A stretch of DNA of 64,000 bases. Origin: Dyella_A ginsengisoli. GTDB taxonomy: Bacteria; Pseudomonadota; Gammaproteobacteria; Xanthomonadales; Rhodanobacteraceae. The stretch spans positions 1-64,000 of the forward strand of contig NZ_JADIKM010000003.1 of NCBI RefSeq assembly GCF_044904665.1, given 5' to 3'. The notes beneath the pieces are model-generated. The model worked only from the letters and a program-made list of their open reading frames with translations. It had not been told where the DNA came from and did not search any database. The stretch's first letter is position 1; every line of letters starts with the position of its first letter. Both the position numbers and the translations under genes were made by a program. Shown here piece by piece: positions 19,289 to 29,653 of this stretch.

Positions 19289-19308
19289 AATGATAACGAC
19301 TATCATTT
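19289..19308 (+). promoter_or_regulatory. Fur-box candidate upstream of the cupredoxin-FTR1 genes
   Basis: AATGATAACGACTATCATTT is a strong palindrome (AATGATA/TATCATT) matching the classical Fur box. It lies about 30 nt upstream of the cupredoxin start, giving this operon its own iron-responsive promoter separate from feoA. Confidence 0.8.
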
Positions 19309-19339
19309 GCGCAATTCACGAAAGCGGCGAACTCCTCTC

Positions 19340-19675
19340 ATGTCCCGAATCCTTGCCCTTGCCGCTGCGCTTTGCCTGGGTGCGCTGGCGTCCGTAGCGC
19401 ATGCGAGCGACCTGCCGGAATTCAGGCTCGTACTGCAGAACCACACCTACCAGCCGGCCGAGCTGAAAGTGCCGGCGGATGCCAAGTTCAAGCTGGTGAT
19501 CGAGAACCGCGACGCCAGCCCGGAAGAGTTCGAGAGCACCGACTTCAACCGCGAGAAGATCGTGCTGCCCAACAGCTCGACCAGCGTCTACGTCGGTCCG
19601 CTGAAGGCCGGCAGCTACCGCTTCTTCGGCGACTTCCACCAGGACACGGCCCAGGGCCGGCTGATCGCGGAGTGA
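19340..19675 (+). CDS. Periplasmic cupredoxin-domain protein of the FTR1 iron system
   Basis: 111 residues: a signal peptide (MSRILALAAALCLGALASVAHA) and one cupredoxin-like domain (FRLVLQNHTYQPAELKVPADAKFKLVIENRDASPEEFES...AGSYRFFGDFHQD). There is no Cys, so a type 1 copper site is unlikely. The acidic ASPEEFES loop resembles the cupredoxin domain of EfeO, which is thought to bind iron or copper for delivery or oxidation. It ends 4 nt before the FTR1 gene, so it is probably the periplasmic partner of that permease. Confidence 0.85.
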   Translation: MSRILALAAALCLGALASVAHASDLPEFRLVLQNHTYQPAELKVPADAKFKLVIENRDASPEEFESTDFNREKIVLPNSSTSVYVGPLKAGSYRFFGDFHQDTAQGRLIAE

Positions 19676-19679
19676 TGCC

Positions 19680-20543
19680 ATGCCCGGCGTAGCGCTGCTG
19701 GTTTTTCGCGAGGTGATGGAGGCGGCGCTGATCGTCTCCATCGTCTGTGCCGCCACGCGCGGCGTCGATCGGCGCGGGCTCTACGTGGCCGGCGGCATCG
19801 GTCTGGGCCTGCTCGGCGCGGTGCTGGTGGCGCTGGGCGCCGGGGCCATCGCGCAACTGGCGCGCGGGGTCGGCCAGGAGCTGATGAACGCCGTGGTGCT
19901 GCTGGCGGCGGTGGTGATGATCGGCTGGCACGTGGTGTGGATGGCGCGCCACTCGCGCGAGCTGGCCCAGCACATGGGCGCGGTGGGGCAGGCGGTGAAG
20001 GCCGGTTCCAGTTCGCTCACCCTGCTGCTGGCGGTGGTGGGGCTGGCGGTGCTGCGCGAAGGCTCCGAGGTGGTGCTGTTCGTCTACTCGATGGCGATGG
20101 GCGGCATCGGCGTCGCCGGCCTTGCCGGCGGCATCGCGCTGGGCGTGGCCAGCGGCGTGCTGCTGGGTTACGGGCTGTACGTCGGCCTGCTGCGCATTCC
20201 GATGAAGCACTTCTTCCGCGCCACCAACGTGATGCTGGTGCTGCTCGCGGCGGGGCTGGCCTCCACCGCGGCGCGCTTTCTGGTGCAGGCCAACTGGTTG
20301 CCGGCCTGGGGCGAGCAGCTGTGGGACACCTCGGCGCTGATTTCCAACGGCTCGCTCGCCGGCAAGACGCTGGGCGTGCTGGTGGGCTACGACGCCTCGC
20401 CCGCCGGCATCCAGCTGGTGTTCTACGCGGTTACGGCGATCGCCCTGTTCGCCGGCATGCGCTGGTTGGGCGCAGCGCCGGCGCCGGCCAAGCCACGCGG
20501 TGCACCGGTGGCTTCAGCCGGCACGCCGCAACCGCAGCACTGA
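19680..20543 (+). CDS. FTR1-family high-affinity iron permease
   Basis: 287 residues with about seven transmembrane helices. The two REXXE signatures required for iron passage are present: FREVMEAAL near residue 10 and LREGSEVVL near residue 124. FTR1/EfeU proteins import Fe(III), usually with an oxidase or cupredoxin partner, here the gene immediately upstream. The Pro/Ala-rich tail (APAPAKPRGAP) is probably disordered. It belongs to the operon behind the second Fur box. Confidence 0.93.
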   Translation: MPGVALLVFREVMEAALIVSIVCAATRGVDRRGLYVAGGIGLGLLGAVLVALGAGAIAQLARGVGQELMNAVVLLAAVVMIGWHVVWMARHSRELAQHMGAVGQAVKAGSSSLTLLLAVVGLAVLREGSEVVLFVYSMAMGGIGVAGLAGGIALGVASGVLLGYGLYVGLLRIPMKHFFRATNVMLVLLAAGLASTAARFLVQANWLPAWGEQLWDTSALISNGSLAGKTLGVLVGYDASPAGIQLVFYAVTAIALFAGMRWLGAAPAPAKPRGAPVASAGTPQPQH

Positions 20544-20659
20544 TTCGATTCGTTGCTCACCCGCACCGCGCGGCTCGACCGCGCGCGGGGGGCGCATGCC
20601 TCCACGCCGTCCCGATTCCACACTTTATCTCCGTCTTTCGCTGTCGAGGAAACCCCCGC

Positions 20660-21430
20660 ATGTCTGCCCACCTGACACGCCGCCTCCCGTCTCCCGGTCA
20701 CCGGCCGGCCGCATGGCGATGGGCGGCACCGATGCTCGTCCTGCTGCTCACCGGCACGGCGAGCCTCGCGCGCGCCGATGATTTCATCGTCTACTCGCCC
20801 CGCGTGATGGCCACCCAGACCGAGATCGAACTGCGCGGCTACGGCTACAGCGACGGTCGCGCGGACATCGGCGGCGAGCGCGCAGCCGAGCTGTCGGTGG
20901 CGCACGCGTTCAACGGCTGGTGGAAGCCGGAGCTTTACCTGGCCGAGTACGAAAAGGCGCCGGGCGCGGGCGGCAAGCTGGTCGGCTACGAATTCGAGAA
21001 CACCTTCCAGTTCACTGAAACCGGGCGCTACTGGGCCGACGTCGGTCTGCTCGCCTCCTACGGCCATCCGAAAGGCGGCGGCCCGGGCGAGCTCGAAGTG
21101 GGGCCGCTGATCGAGAAGACCGTCGGCCGCTTCGACCACCGCGTCAACCTGATCTGGGAGCGCGAGGTGGGTGCGGGCGCGTCGTCGAAAACCGAATTCC
21201 GCTACAGCTACGCCGGCACCTACGCCGTCAGCAAGGCGTTCCGCCCCGGTATCGAAGCCTACGGCCGGCCCGACGACCACGCCTACCAGGCCGGCCCGGT
21301 GGTCACCGGCGAATGGCACGTGCCCGGCACGCGCGGCAATCTGGAGTACCGCTTCGGCATGGTGCTGGGCATCAATGCCGCCGCGCCCCGGCGCACCGTG
21401 CTGGCGCAGCTCGAGTACGAGTTCTTCTGA
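20660..21430 (+). CDS. Exported outer-membrane-like protein of the iron island
   Basis: 256 residues from the ATG at 20660, preceded by GAGGA. A signal peptide (WRWAAPMLVLLLTGTASLARA) precedes a sequence of alternating amphipathic strands (YGYSDGRADIGGERAAELSVAHAFNGWWKPELYLAEYE) and ends with a terminal Phe-rich strand, LAQLEYEFF, typical of outer-membrane beta barrels. I do not recognise a named family. It follows FTR1 by 116 nt and probably shares its regulation, so a role in iron passage across the outer membrane is possible. Confidence 0.7.
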   Translation: MSAHLTRRLPSPGHRPAAWRWAAPMLVLLLTGTASLARADDFIVYSPRVMATQTEIELRGYGYSDGRADIGGERAAELSVAHAFNGWWKPELYLAEYEKAPGAGGKLVGYEFENTFQFTETGRYWADVGLLASYGHPKGGGPGELEVGPLIEKTVGRFDHRVNLIWEREVGAGASSKTEFRYSYAGTYAVSKAFRPGIEAYGRPDDHAYQAGPVVTGEWHVPGTRGNLEYRFGMVLGINAAAPRRTVLAQLEYEFF

Positions 21431-21469
21431 TCGCGATGCGTGCGTCCCGCCCGGCCGGGACGCGCGCGA

Positions 21470-23077
21470 TCACATGCGGAACACGCCAAAGCGCTGCGGC
21501 TCGATCGGCGCGTTGAGCGAGGCGGAGATCGCCAGCCCCAGCACGCGGCGGGTGTCGGCCGGGTCGATGATGCCGTCGTCCCACAGCCGCGCACTGGCGT
21601 AGTAGGGATGGCCTTGGCGCTCGTATTGATCGCGGATCGGCGCCTTGAAGGCCTCCTCCTCTTCCGCGCTCCACGCCTTGCCCGCCGCCTCGATGCCGTC
21701 GCGCTTCACCGTGGCCAGCACGCTGGCCGCCTGCTCGCCGCCCATCACGCTGATCCGCGCGTTCGGCCACATCCACAGGAAGCGCGCGCCGTAGGCGCGG
21801 CCGCACATCGCGTAGTTGCCGGCGCCGAAGCTGCCGCCGATCACCACGGTGAACTTGGGCACGTGCGAGCAGGCCACGGCGGTGACCATCTTGGCGCCGT
21901 CCTTGGCGATGCCGGCCTGCTCGTACTTCTTGCCGACCATGAAGCCGGTGATGTTCTGCAGGAACACCAGCGGCACGTTGCGCTGGTTGCACAGCTCGAT
22001 GAAGTGCGCGCCCTTGAGCGCGCTCTCGGCGAACAGGATGCCGTTGTTGGCGACGATGCCGACCGGGTAACCGTGGATGTGCGCAAAGCCGCACACCAGC
22101 GTCTTGCCGTAGCGCGCCTTGAACTCGTGGAACTCCGAGCCGTCGACGATGCGCGCGATCACCTCACGGATGTCGAACGGCCGGCGGGTGTCCTGCGGGA
22201 TCACGCCGTACAGCTCCTCGGCAGGGTACTTCGGCTCGATCGGCGTGCGCAGAGCGAGCGGCATGGCCTTGGTGCGATTGAGATGGCCGACGATGTCACG
22301 GGCAATCGCCAGCGCATGCGCGTCGTTCTCCGCGTAGTGGTCGGCCACGCCGGAGATGGACGTATGGACGTCCGCACCGCCCAGCGTCTCGGCGTCCACC
22401 ACCTCGCCGGTGGCGGCCTTCACCAGCGGCGGGCCACCCAGGAAGATCGTGCCCTGCTCGCGCACGATGATCGTCTCGTCGCTCATCGCCGGCACGTACG
22501 CGCCGCCGGCGGTGCAGCTGCCCATCACCACCGCGATCTGCGGGATGTTGAGCGAGGACATCCGCGCCTGGTTGTAGAAGATCCGCCCGAAGTGCTCCTT
22601 GTCCGGAAACACCTCGTCCTGCAGCGGCAGGAAGGCGCCGCCGGAGTCGACCAGGTACACGCAGGGCAGGCGGTTTTCCAGCGCCACTTCCTGCGCGCGC
22701 AGGTGCTTCTTCACGGTCATCGGGAAGTAGGTGCCACCCTTCACGGTGGCATCGTTGGCCACCACCACCACCTCGATGCCGTTGACGCGGCCGATGCCGG
22801 TGATCAGGCCCGCGGCGGGCGCGGCGTCGTCGTACATGCCGTGCGCGGCCAGTGCGGAAAGCTCCAGGAACGGCGAGCCCGGATCGAGCAGGGCGCGGAT
22901 GCGCTCGCGCGGCAGCAGCTTGCCGCGTGCGGTGTGCTTGTCGCGCGCCTTTTCGCCGCCGCCCTCGGCCGCCTTCTCCAGTTCCCGGTGCAGGTCGTCC
23001 ACCGCCACGCGCAGCTGCGCCGCGTTGGCCTGAAACTCGGGCGACCGGGGGTCGATCTGCGAGGCGATCACGCTCAT
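21470..23077 (-). CDS. liuB: Methylcrotonoyl-CoA carboxylase, carboxyltransferase subunit
   Basis: 535 residues from the ATG at 23077 (MSVIASQIDPRSPEF). It transfers the carboxyl group from LiuD-biotin to 3-methylcrotonyl-CoA. The sequence shows the biotin-carboxyltransferase fold: GGGEKARDKHTARGKLLPRERI at the N-terminus, VVMGSCTAGGAYVPAMSD (oxyanion loop) in the N-half, and GFMVGKKYEQAGIAKDGAKMV plus GGSFGAGNYAMCGRAY in the C-half. The length fits MCC-beta. The iron island (16.8-21.4 kb) separates it from liuC, liuD and liuE on the same strand. Confidence 0.94.
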   Translation of the reverse strand: MSVIASQIDPRSPEFQANAAQLRVAVDDLHRELEKAAEGGGEKARDKHTARGKLLPRERIRALLDPGSPFLELSALAAHGMYDDAAPAAGLITGIGRVNGIEVVVVANDATVKGGTYFPMTVKKHLRAQEVALENRLPCVYLVDSGGAFLPLQDEVFPDKEHFGRIFYNQARMSSLNIPQIAVVMGSCTAGGAYVPAMSDETIIVREQGTIFLGGPPLVKAATGEVVDAETLGGADVHTSISGVADHYAENDAHALAIARDIVGHLNRTKAMPLALRTPIEPKYPAEELYGVIPQDTRRPFDIREVIARIVDGSEFHEFKARYGKTLVCGFAHIHGYPVGIVANNGILFAESALKGAHFIELCNQRNVPLVFLQNITGFMVGKKYEQAGIAKDGAKMVTAVACSHVPKFTVVIGGSFGAGNYAMCGRAYGARFLWMWPNARISVMGGEQAASVLATVKRDGIEAAGKAWSAEEEEAFKAPIRDQYERQGHPYYASARLWDDGIIDPADTRRVLGLAISASLNAPIEPQRFGVFRM

Positions 23078-23472
23078 GGACAAGCCTGCCGTGCAAAGGA
23101 AAACCGCCATGATAGCGGCGCGGAGCGGGCGGCCCATTACGCACTGCCGCAAAGGGTGACACTGCGATAATGCCGAGCAGTGGCGGAGGGGATGATCGGT
23201 TGAGCGCAGGTGTTACCCGCTCGACTTGTCCGCGGGCCACGAGGAGGCGGGCACGTGGGGAGGATGCGCAGACCTGCCCGGATTTGGTCAGCCAGCAGGG
23301 ATGAAGGTGCTGTGATGTACGCATAGGGTTGCGCCGCGGCAGGCTTCTGGCTGCCGCGGCGATCGAACATCCACCAGATCGGCTATCCCTTGAGTTCGAT
23401 GCGCATGTGTTTCCGGCACGTCGCGCGCATGCGCGAGCGGCGCCAAGGTGGTCTGCGCGACTTGCCCCCGGG
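23078..23472. other. Intergenic region upstream of liuB
   Basis: A 395-nt gap that should hold the liuB promoter. No convincing gene is seen. An 11-bp perfect inverted repeat (CGCCGCGGCAG at 23332-23342, CTGCCGCGGCG at 23351-23361) could terminate the PhzF-like transcript arriving from the right; it has no T-run. Confidence 0.5.
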
Positions 23473-24348
23473 TTACAGCACGAGCATTCCGCGCAATACC
23501 GCGATGCCGGCTCCCGACAATTCCGGGTCGGGCGTCAGGCGAAGCTGCAGCAGACTGCGTCGCCCCATCTTCACCCCCTGCTCCACGACCAGCGTTCCAT
23601 CGGAATTCAATAGCCCTTCGGCGCCCAGGTAGGCACACAAGGGGCCAGCGGCCGTGCCGGTCGCGGCGTCTTCCCACAGCCCCACCGTCGGGTTGAAGAA
23701 GCGCGCATAGGCCGTGTCGGGCGACGCCGGGTCGAAGGCATAGATGTAGCAACCTTCGGCCCCGGCGCGCTCGAGGAATGCCAGCAGTGCCGTGGCAGAT
23801 GGCGCTGCGCGATCGACGGCCACGGCATCGCGCAAGCGAACCATCAGATGCCCGGCCCCGGTATCGGCAACGCGCGTCGCCGGCAACGGCGCGATGTCGT
23901 CCGGCTCGAGCCCCAATGCATCCGCCAGCGAGTCCGTGGCGGTCAGCGGTGGCGACAGCCGCAACGCGGCCTGCCGCATGCGGCCATGCACACGACCGGC
24001 GACTTTCACCAGCGTGATAGGCAGGACGTCTTCGCCGATTTCCTGCTTGAACGTCCGCGGACTGTCGAGCGAACCCAGCTGCCCTTGCTCGCCCATCCAT
24101 AGCCACGCTCCGAGCGCATTGTGGCCGGCGCCGAACACTTCGGCGCCGCTGGCGGTAAACGAGCGCAGCTTGCGGTCGGCGCGGTCGCTTTTCATCAGGA
24201 ACGTGGTTTCGGCCTGGTTGAACTCGCCAGCGATGCGTCGCATCTGCGCGTCCGACAGTCCGTCGGCATCCTCGACCACCGCCAGGGGATTTCCGCCGAA
24301 CGGGGTCTCGGCGAAGACATCGATCAAGCCGGCTTTGAATTCCATCAT
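23473..24348 (-). CDS. PhzF-family isomerase/epimerase
   Basis: 291 residues from the ATG at 24348, with GAGG five bases upstream; a GTG at 24354 is also in frame. Family features are the N-terminal VFAETPFGGNPLAVV, the catalytic-region FNQAETTFL with its Glu, the mid-protein SGAEVFGAGHNALGAWLW, and GLWEDAATGTAAGPLCAYL near residue 220. PhzF proteins have a diaminopimelate-epimerase-like fold and isomerise small metabolites. No other phenazine gene is present, so a phenazine role is not supported. It diverges from a LysR gene that probably controls it. Confidence 0.9.
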   Translation of the reverse strand: MMEFKAGLIDVFAETPFGGNPLAVVEDADGLSDAQMRRIAGEFNQAETTFLMKSDRADRKLRSFTASGAEVFGAGHNALGAWLWMGEQGQLGSLDSPRTFKQEIGEDVLPITLVKVAGRVHGRMRQAALRLSPPLTATDSLADALGLEPDDIAPLPATRVADTGAGHLMVRLRDAVAVDRAAPSATALLAFLERAGAEGCYIYAFDPASPDTAYARFFNPTVGLWEDAATGTAAGPLCAYLGAEGLLNSDGTLVVEQGVKMGRRSLLQLRLTPDPELSGAGIAVLRGMLVL

Positions 24349-24370
24349 GACCACCTCGTTTGAAAGTGAA

Positions 24371-24388
24371 TTCCAATCATCATTGGAA
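24371..24388. promoter_or_regulatory. LysR operator candidate
   Basis: TTCCAATCATCATTGGAA is a perfect 7-bp inverted repeat with a 4-bp spacer and fits the T-N11-A LysR box. It lies in the 117-nt divergent region between the PhzF-like and LysR genes. Confidence 0.65.
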
Positions 24389-24465
24389 GCCTTCCAACAA
24401 GCTAAGTCGCTTGAATGTTCCTTTCAAATTCATAGTCTTCAGCATTTGGATGAAATAATTTCATC

Positions 24466-25356
24466 ATGAGCAATCGCAGCCTTCCGCCGCTGACCGCCCT
24501 TCGCGCCTTTGAAGCGGTGGCCCGGCGATCCAGCTTCAAGGCGGCGGCCGAAGAGCTGTTCGTCACGCCCACCGCGATCAGCCACCAGATTCGACAGCTC
24601 GAGGCGCAGTTGGGCCTGCGGGTGCTGGAGCGCACGCCGCGCGCCGTCAGGCTGACAGCGGAGGGCAGCGTGCTCTACCAGGCAACCGCGTCCGGCCTTG
24701 GAGAAATCGCGAGGGCAGTGGCGCTGCTGCGCCAGCGCCAGGACGCGACGATCCTGACGCTGACCTCCACCACCGCGTTCCTGGGTCACTGGATGGTTCC
24801 GCGGCTGGGCGAATTGCGCCGGCTACTTCCCGATGTCGATCTGCGCCTGCACGCGTCGGATGCGATCGTCGAGTTGCGACCGGGCGGCGTGGACGCAGCC
24901 ATACGCTATGGCAAGGGACCGTTCGCCGGAGTCGCCAGCGTCCCGCTCCGGGATGACGTATTTGGCCCGGTCTGCAGTCCCGGGCTGGGACTGTCGGTGC
25001 CGGAAGATCTGCGACAGGCCACGTTGATTCACATCGACGGTCGCCAGGTACCTGCGCCTTCGCCGGATTGGCCGCGCTGGTGCGCCGAGGCGGGCCTGCT
25101 CGACGTGGATACACAGGCTGGCGTGCGATTTCCCGACAGCACGCTGGCGGTACAGGCGGCCATGGCCGGTCATGGCGTCGTGATCGCCAGCCTGGTCCTC
25201 GTCGCGGATGCATTGGCCGCTGGCCTGCTCGTTGCGCCGTTCGCGCCGGTTCTCCGCGGCGAAACCTATCACTTCGCCTGCGCCCCGGAGCTGCAGGCGC
25301 GCCGCGATGTCGCCGCCTTGAGAGCCTGGCTGCAGGACGTCATGGCAGAGACGTAG
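24466..25356 (+). CDS. LysR-family transcriptional regulator (GcvA-like)
   Basis: 296 residues. The N-terminal winged helix reads LPPLTALRAFEAVARRSSFKAAAEELFVTPTAISHQIRQLEAQLGLRVLERTPRAVRLTAEG split by the usual GcvA-type spacing, followed by a type-2 periplasmic-binding-like effector domain containing LRPGGVDAAIRYGKGPF and GHGVVIAS. The PPLTALRAFEAVARRxSF opening is characteristic of the GcvA subgroup, which also contains the regulators of acquired beta-lactamases. It is transcribed away from the PhzF-like gene and its likely target is that gene. Confidence 0.92.
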   Translation: MSNRSLPPLTALRAFEAVARRSSFKAAAEELFVTPTAISHQIRQLEAQLGLRVLERTPRAVRLTAEGSVLYQATASGLGEIARAVALLRQRQDATILTLTSTTAFLGHWMVPRLGELRRLLPDVDLRLHASDAIVELRPGGVDAAIRYGKGPFAGVASVPLRDDVFGPVCSPGLGLSVPEDLRQATLIHIDGRQVPAPSPDWPRWCAEAGLLDVDTQAGVRFPDSTLAVQAAMAGHGVVIASLVLVADALAAGLLVAPFAPVLRGETYHFACAPELQARRDVAALRAWLQDVMAET

Positions 25357-25557
25357 CGGCAGTCAGGTCCTGGAGGAGGCAAGGCTGCAACGGGTGCGGA
25401 CCAGGCGCGTTGCAGGGCCATCCTTGCCCCCCGTTGTCTCCCGTCCTGAGGGCACCGAGTCTCGAGCGCAGTCGCCTCTTGCGAGATGCCATCCGCGTCT
25501 GAACGACCTGGTCGCACGAAGCAGGCAAGGTCATCTCCATTCAACGACCTCCATCCC

Positions 25558-27342
<1,785 letters not shown>

Positions 27343-27602
27343 TCGAGGGTTACCGCCACGTGTTGGGCAGCCGGTTGGCCAAAGCGCGGGGCAGAACCGC
27401 CACGGTCCTGCCTGCGGGCGCGACGATCCGCCATGTTCGACACGCAACTGCAGCCGGCAGCCACCCGTCGCTGGTCACGCTTCCCATGCACATCCCCCCG
27501 ATGTCACAGCTTGTAGGAATCATCTTACCCGGCGGAAGCCAGCGCGCGCCCCGGGAACGTGCTGATCGGCAAGCGCGGGGCAGCGCCGGCCACGGTCATG
27601 GG
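27343..27602. other. Intergenic region before the repeat array
   Basis: No supported gene. It must carry the promoter of the diguanylate cyclase. Several frames stay open through it but show no recognisable protein. Confidence 0.4.
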
Positions 27603-27919
27603 TTTGCGCGCAAAGCAATTTGCCTTGCATGCAAGCCTCTGAACCCCGGCCGCAAGGCTTTTTGTCTTGCGCGCAACGCCAAAAGCCTTGCGCGCCACGT
27701 GGCCGGGCCTTGCACGCAAGGCTTTTCAGCTCGTGCGCAAGGCAATTTCGGTCGCGGGCAAGCCAAAAAGTCTCGTGCGCGAAGCTCGGGAGCCTTGCGC
27801 GCAAGGTTCATTGCGCTGCGCTCGGCCGAAAAAGCTTTGCGCGCAAAGCTCGGTGGCGCGCGAGCGAGGGTTTTCGGGTCGCGGTCGGGGCAAAACGCGC
27901 TGCGGGTGGGGAGGGGGCG
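27603..27919. repeat. Degenerate array of about fifteen 21-22-bp tandem repeats with dyad cores
   Basis: Units begin at 27603, 27624, 27645, 27666, 27687, 27709, 27730, 27751, 27772, 27794, 27815, 27836, 27857, 27878 and 27899. The consensus is CTTGCGCGCAAGGC followed by seven poorly conserved bases with a T- or A-rich patch. The best units (27666, 27709, 27794, 27836) carry the palindromic core TTGCGCGCAA or a close variant. Spacing is 21 bp with two 22-bp steps, so dyads recur about every two helical turns. Divergence rises toward the right end. All six frames are open because the unit contains few stop triplets; no frame gives a recognisable protein. Confidence 0.8.
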
Positions 27920-28074
27920 GTTGCATACGGCGTCTTCATGCTTCCACACCGCCGCTTGAGTGCCTCGCGTGCGCGGTCTGGCGGCGTGCTTCCACTCATC
28001 CGTAGAGATCGTGCGAGGTCCAAGCAGGGGGGGGCGATGCGACAGCTCTGGAAAGCGCGCTGATCGTGTGTCGG
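27920..28074. other. Intergenic region after the repeat array
   Basis: About 155 nt with no supported gene or site, containing a GGGGGGG run near 28027. Confidence 0.4.
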
Positions 28075-28326
28075 CTAGCCCCGGTGTTCCGTCGCGGCCT
28101 TGCGATAACGCCGCTCCTGCGTTACCCACGTGGTGATGCCGTAGGCGATCCCGGTCAAAATCCAGAGCGCTGCCGACTGCCAGATAGGCAGATCTGAATA
28201 TTTGAAGACGAACGTCATCAGCAGAAACATGGGCGCGCCCCAGATAAGGATGCCGTTCACGAGGACATATCTGGGCATTCCCTTTTGCCGCGTCCTCTGC
28301 CATCGCTGGCGCTCCGACAATCGCAT
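28075..28326 (-). CDS. Small hypothetical membrane protein
   Basis: 83 residues from the ATG at 28326, chosen because GGAGGAG lies seven bases upstream. Two hydrophobic segments (VLVNGILIWGAPMFLLMTFVF and SAALWILTGIAYGITTWV) are flanked by charged ends (MRLSERQRWQRTRQKG and QERRYRKAATEHRG). No family is recognised. Confidence 0.7.
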   Translation of the reverse strand: MRLSERQRWQRTRQKGMPRYVLVNGILIWGAPMFLLMTFVFKYSDLPIWQSAALWILTGIAYGITTWVTQERRYRKAATEHRG

Positions 28327-28491
28327 CGCTGCTCCTCCGTGATCACACACCTGGCTCTGGGCGCGGGAGTATGCGTAGGCGGTCGAGGCGCTCGCAACGA
28401 GCAATAACTTGCGGTGTGCAGCGATCCTTCACGGCATGCCGATCGCGGCCGGCACCGCGCTTTTCAGATCAGTCCGGGAGGGGGTTTGCGA

Positions 28492-28911
28492 CTACGGCTT
28501 GGATGGCGCGTCGCGCGCCAGCAGCCACCACGCACCCAGCGCCAGCATGGGGTCGAGGATCGCGAACGCGATCATCGTGTGCGGAAACACGCCGGCCAGT
28601 GCGGTGGGCACCAGCACCAGCGGCACCAGGATCAGCCGGTCCAGCACCGAGGCGGCCACCACCTGCCGGCCACCGGAGCGACCGCCAAAGAAGTACAGCC
28701 AGCCGATCACCGCCAGCGCCATGCCCAGCACGCGCACCAGCGCCGCCTCGTGTCCCTGGAAGGGCGCATCTAGCAACAGCGTCTGCACCACACTCGGCCA
28801 TGCGATCAGCAGACCGCCGCTGGCCAGGTAGAGCAGGCCGTTGAGGGAGGTGTACTTCGAGGCGGTGGAGCGGTGGGCGGGGGCTTCCCGCAGGGCGGTG
28901 ATGAGGGACAT
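28492..28911 (-). CDS. Hypothetical four-helix membrane protein
   Basis: 139 residues from the ATG at 28911. Four hydrophobic helices are visible (LNGLLYLASGGLLIAWP, LVRVLGMALAVIGWLYFFGG, LILVPLVLVPTALAGVF, FAILDPMLALGAWWLLA). This layout resembles small conserved integral membrane proteins of unknown function in proteobacteria. No partner gene suggests a role. Confidence 0.7.
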   Translation of the reverse strand: MSLITALREAPAHRSTASKYTSLNGLLYLASGGLLIAWPSVVQTLLLDAPFQGHEAALVRVLGMALAVIGWLYFFGGRSGGRQVVAASVLDRLILVPLVLVPTALAGVFPHTMIAFAILDPMLALGAWWLLARDAPSKP

Positions 28912-29007
28912 GACCTGCTCCGTATCTGTTGGTGGATGACCGATCAAAACATTGGGGAAAGACGTGGACGGGCGTCGCTGTGAGGGGCTCGAAATGGCGT
29001 TATGGCC

Positions 29008-29604
29008 TCAATACATCTCACGGGCTGGGTAACGCCAGCCGGCCAGGTCGAGAAACTGTTCGCCGATGGCGCGGATCGGTCCCGACCCGGGAGTCCAACG
29101 GGAAACAACGTGGTAGTGGCTTGCAGCGCCCTCGACGATCCACTCCGAGCCATCGGCGCCCTTGATGTTCCCGCGTGGCGGAAGACTCCAGAAGCCGCTC
29201 TCCTTGATCAGTCCCTCGACCTTGGTGCAGCCTTCGGGGGCGATGGCTTCCAACTTCCTGCGGTAGATCTTTCCGGGTGCGTATCCTCCGGCACCATCGA
29301 GTTCCGTGGCGTGGAGCACGCAGCGTCCCTTGGCGATGACGATCCGGATGGCGACCGGATGATTGAACGTACGCAGCCAGGTGAAGCGATAGGCACGGGA
29401 GCTGGCAACTGGCCTGAGCACCGGCTCCGACATGGCTTCGAGCTGTTCGGAGTACCAGCGGTTGGCGAAATCGTCCGAGCCAGGCGAGTTAGGGTCGAGC
29501 GCACCAGTCGGGAAATAGCGCTTCTGCCCGGTGATGACGACCGCCCAGACCGAGACGATGATCAAGACGATGGAGATTGAAAGGGCCGCGGAGTGCTTGA
29601 ACAT
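29008..29604 (-). CDS. Hypothetical membrane-anchored protein
   Basis: 198 residues from the ATG at 29604 (MFKHSAALSISIVLIIVSVWAVVITGQ), a signal anchor, followed by a soluble domain of about 165 residues with two Cys. No family recognised. The C-terminal half has alternating Gly and aromatic residues (GKIYRRKLEAIAPEG, ESGFWSLPPRG). The downstream LOG-like gene is upstream on the same strand, with an AAGTGAACCTGACCCCG element between them. Confidence 0.6.
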   Translation of the reverse strand: MFKHSAALSISIVLIIVSVWAVVITGQKRYFPTGALDPNSPGSDDFANRWYSEQLEAMSEPVLRPVASSRAYRFTWLRTFNHPVAIRIVIAKGRCVLHATELDGAGGYAPGKIYRRKLEAIAPEGCTKVEGLIKESGFWSLPPRGNIKGADGSEWIVEGAASHYHVVSRWTPGSGPIRAIGEQFLDLAGWRYPAREMY

Positions 29605-29628
29605 ATCGGTGGAAGCTGCGAAAGGATT

Positions 29629-29645
29629 AAGTGAACCTGACCCCG
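29629..29645 (+). repeat. AAGTGAACCTGACCCCG element, copy 1
   Basis: AAGTGAACCTGACCCCG lies between the LOG-like gene and the membrane-anchored gene. A second copy (AAGTGAACCTGGCCCCG) is at 30246-30262, so the LOG-like gene is bracketed by the same element in direct orientation. Confidence 0.65.
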
Positions 29646-29653
29646 GTATCGGT

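Noticed and set aside
19340..19675. Type 1 copper protein
   Set aside because: No Cys in the mature protein, so the canonical copper ligand set is absent.
23473..24348. Evidence for phenazine biosynthesis
   Set aside because: A PhzF homologue alone is not sufficient; no phzA-E/G genes are present and PhzF-like enzymes are widespread.
27603..27919. CRISPR-like array
   Set aside because: Repeats are contiguous with no unique spacers of constant length, units are only 21-22 bp and degenerate, and no cas gene is near.
27596..28303. Long minus-strand open frame across the repeat array, as well as plus-strand frames at 27315-27959 and 27620-28063
   Set aside because: All six frames are open because the repeat unit has few stop triplets; no frame resembles a known protein and the 22-bp steps shift frame.
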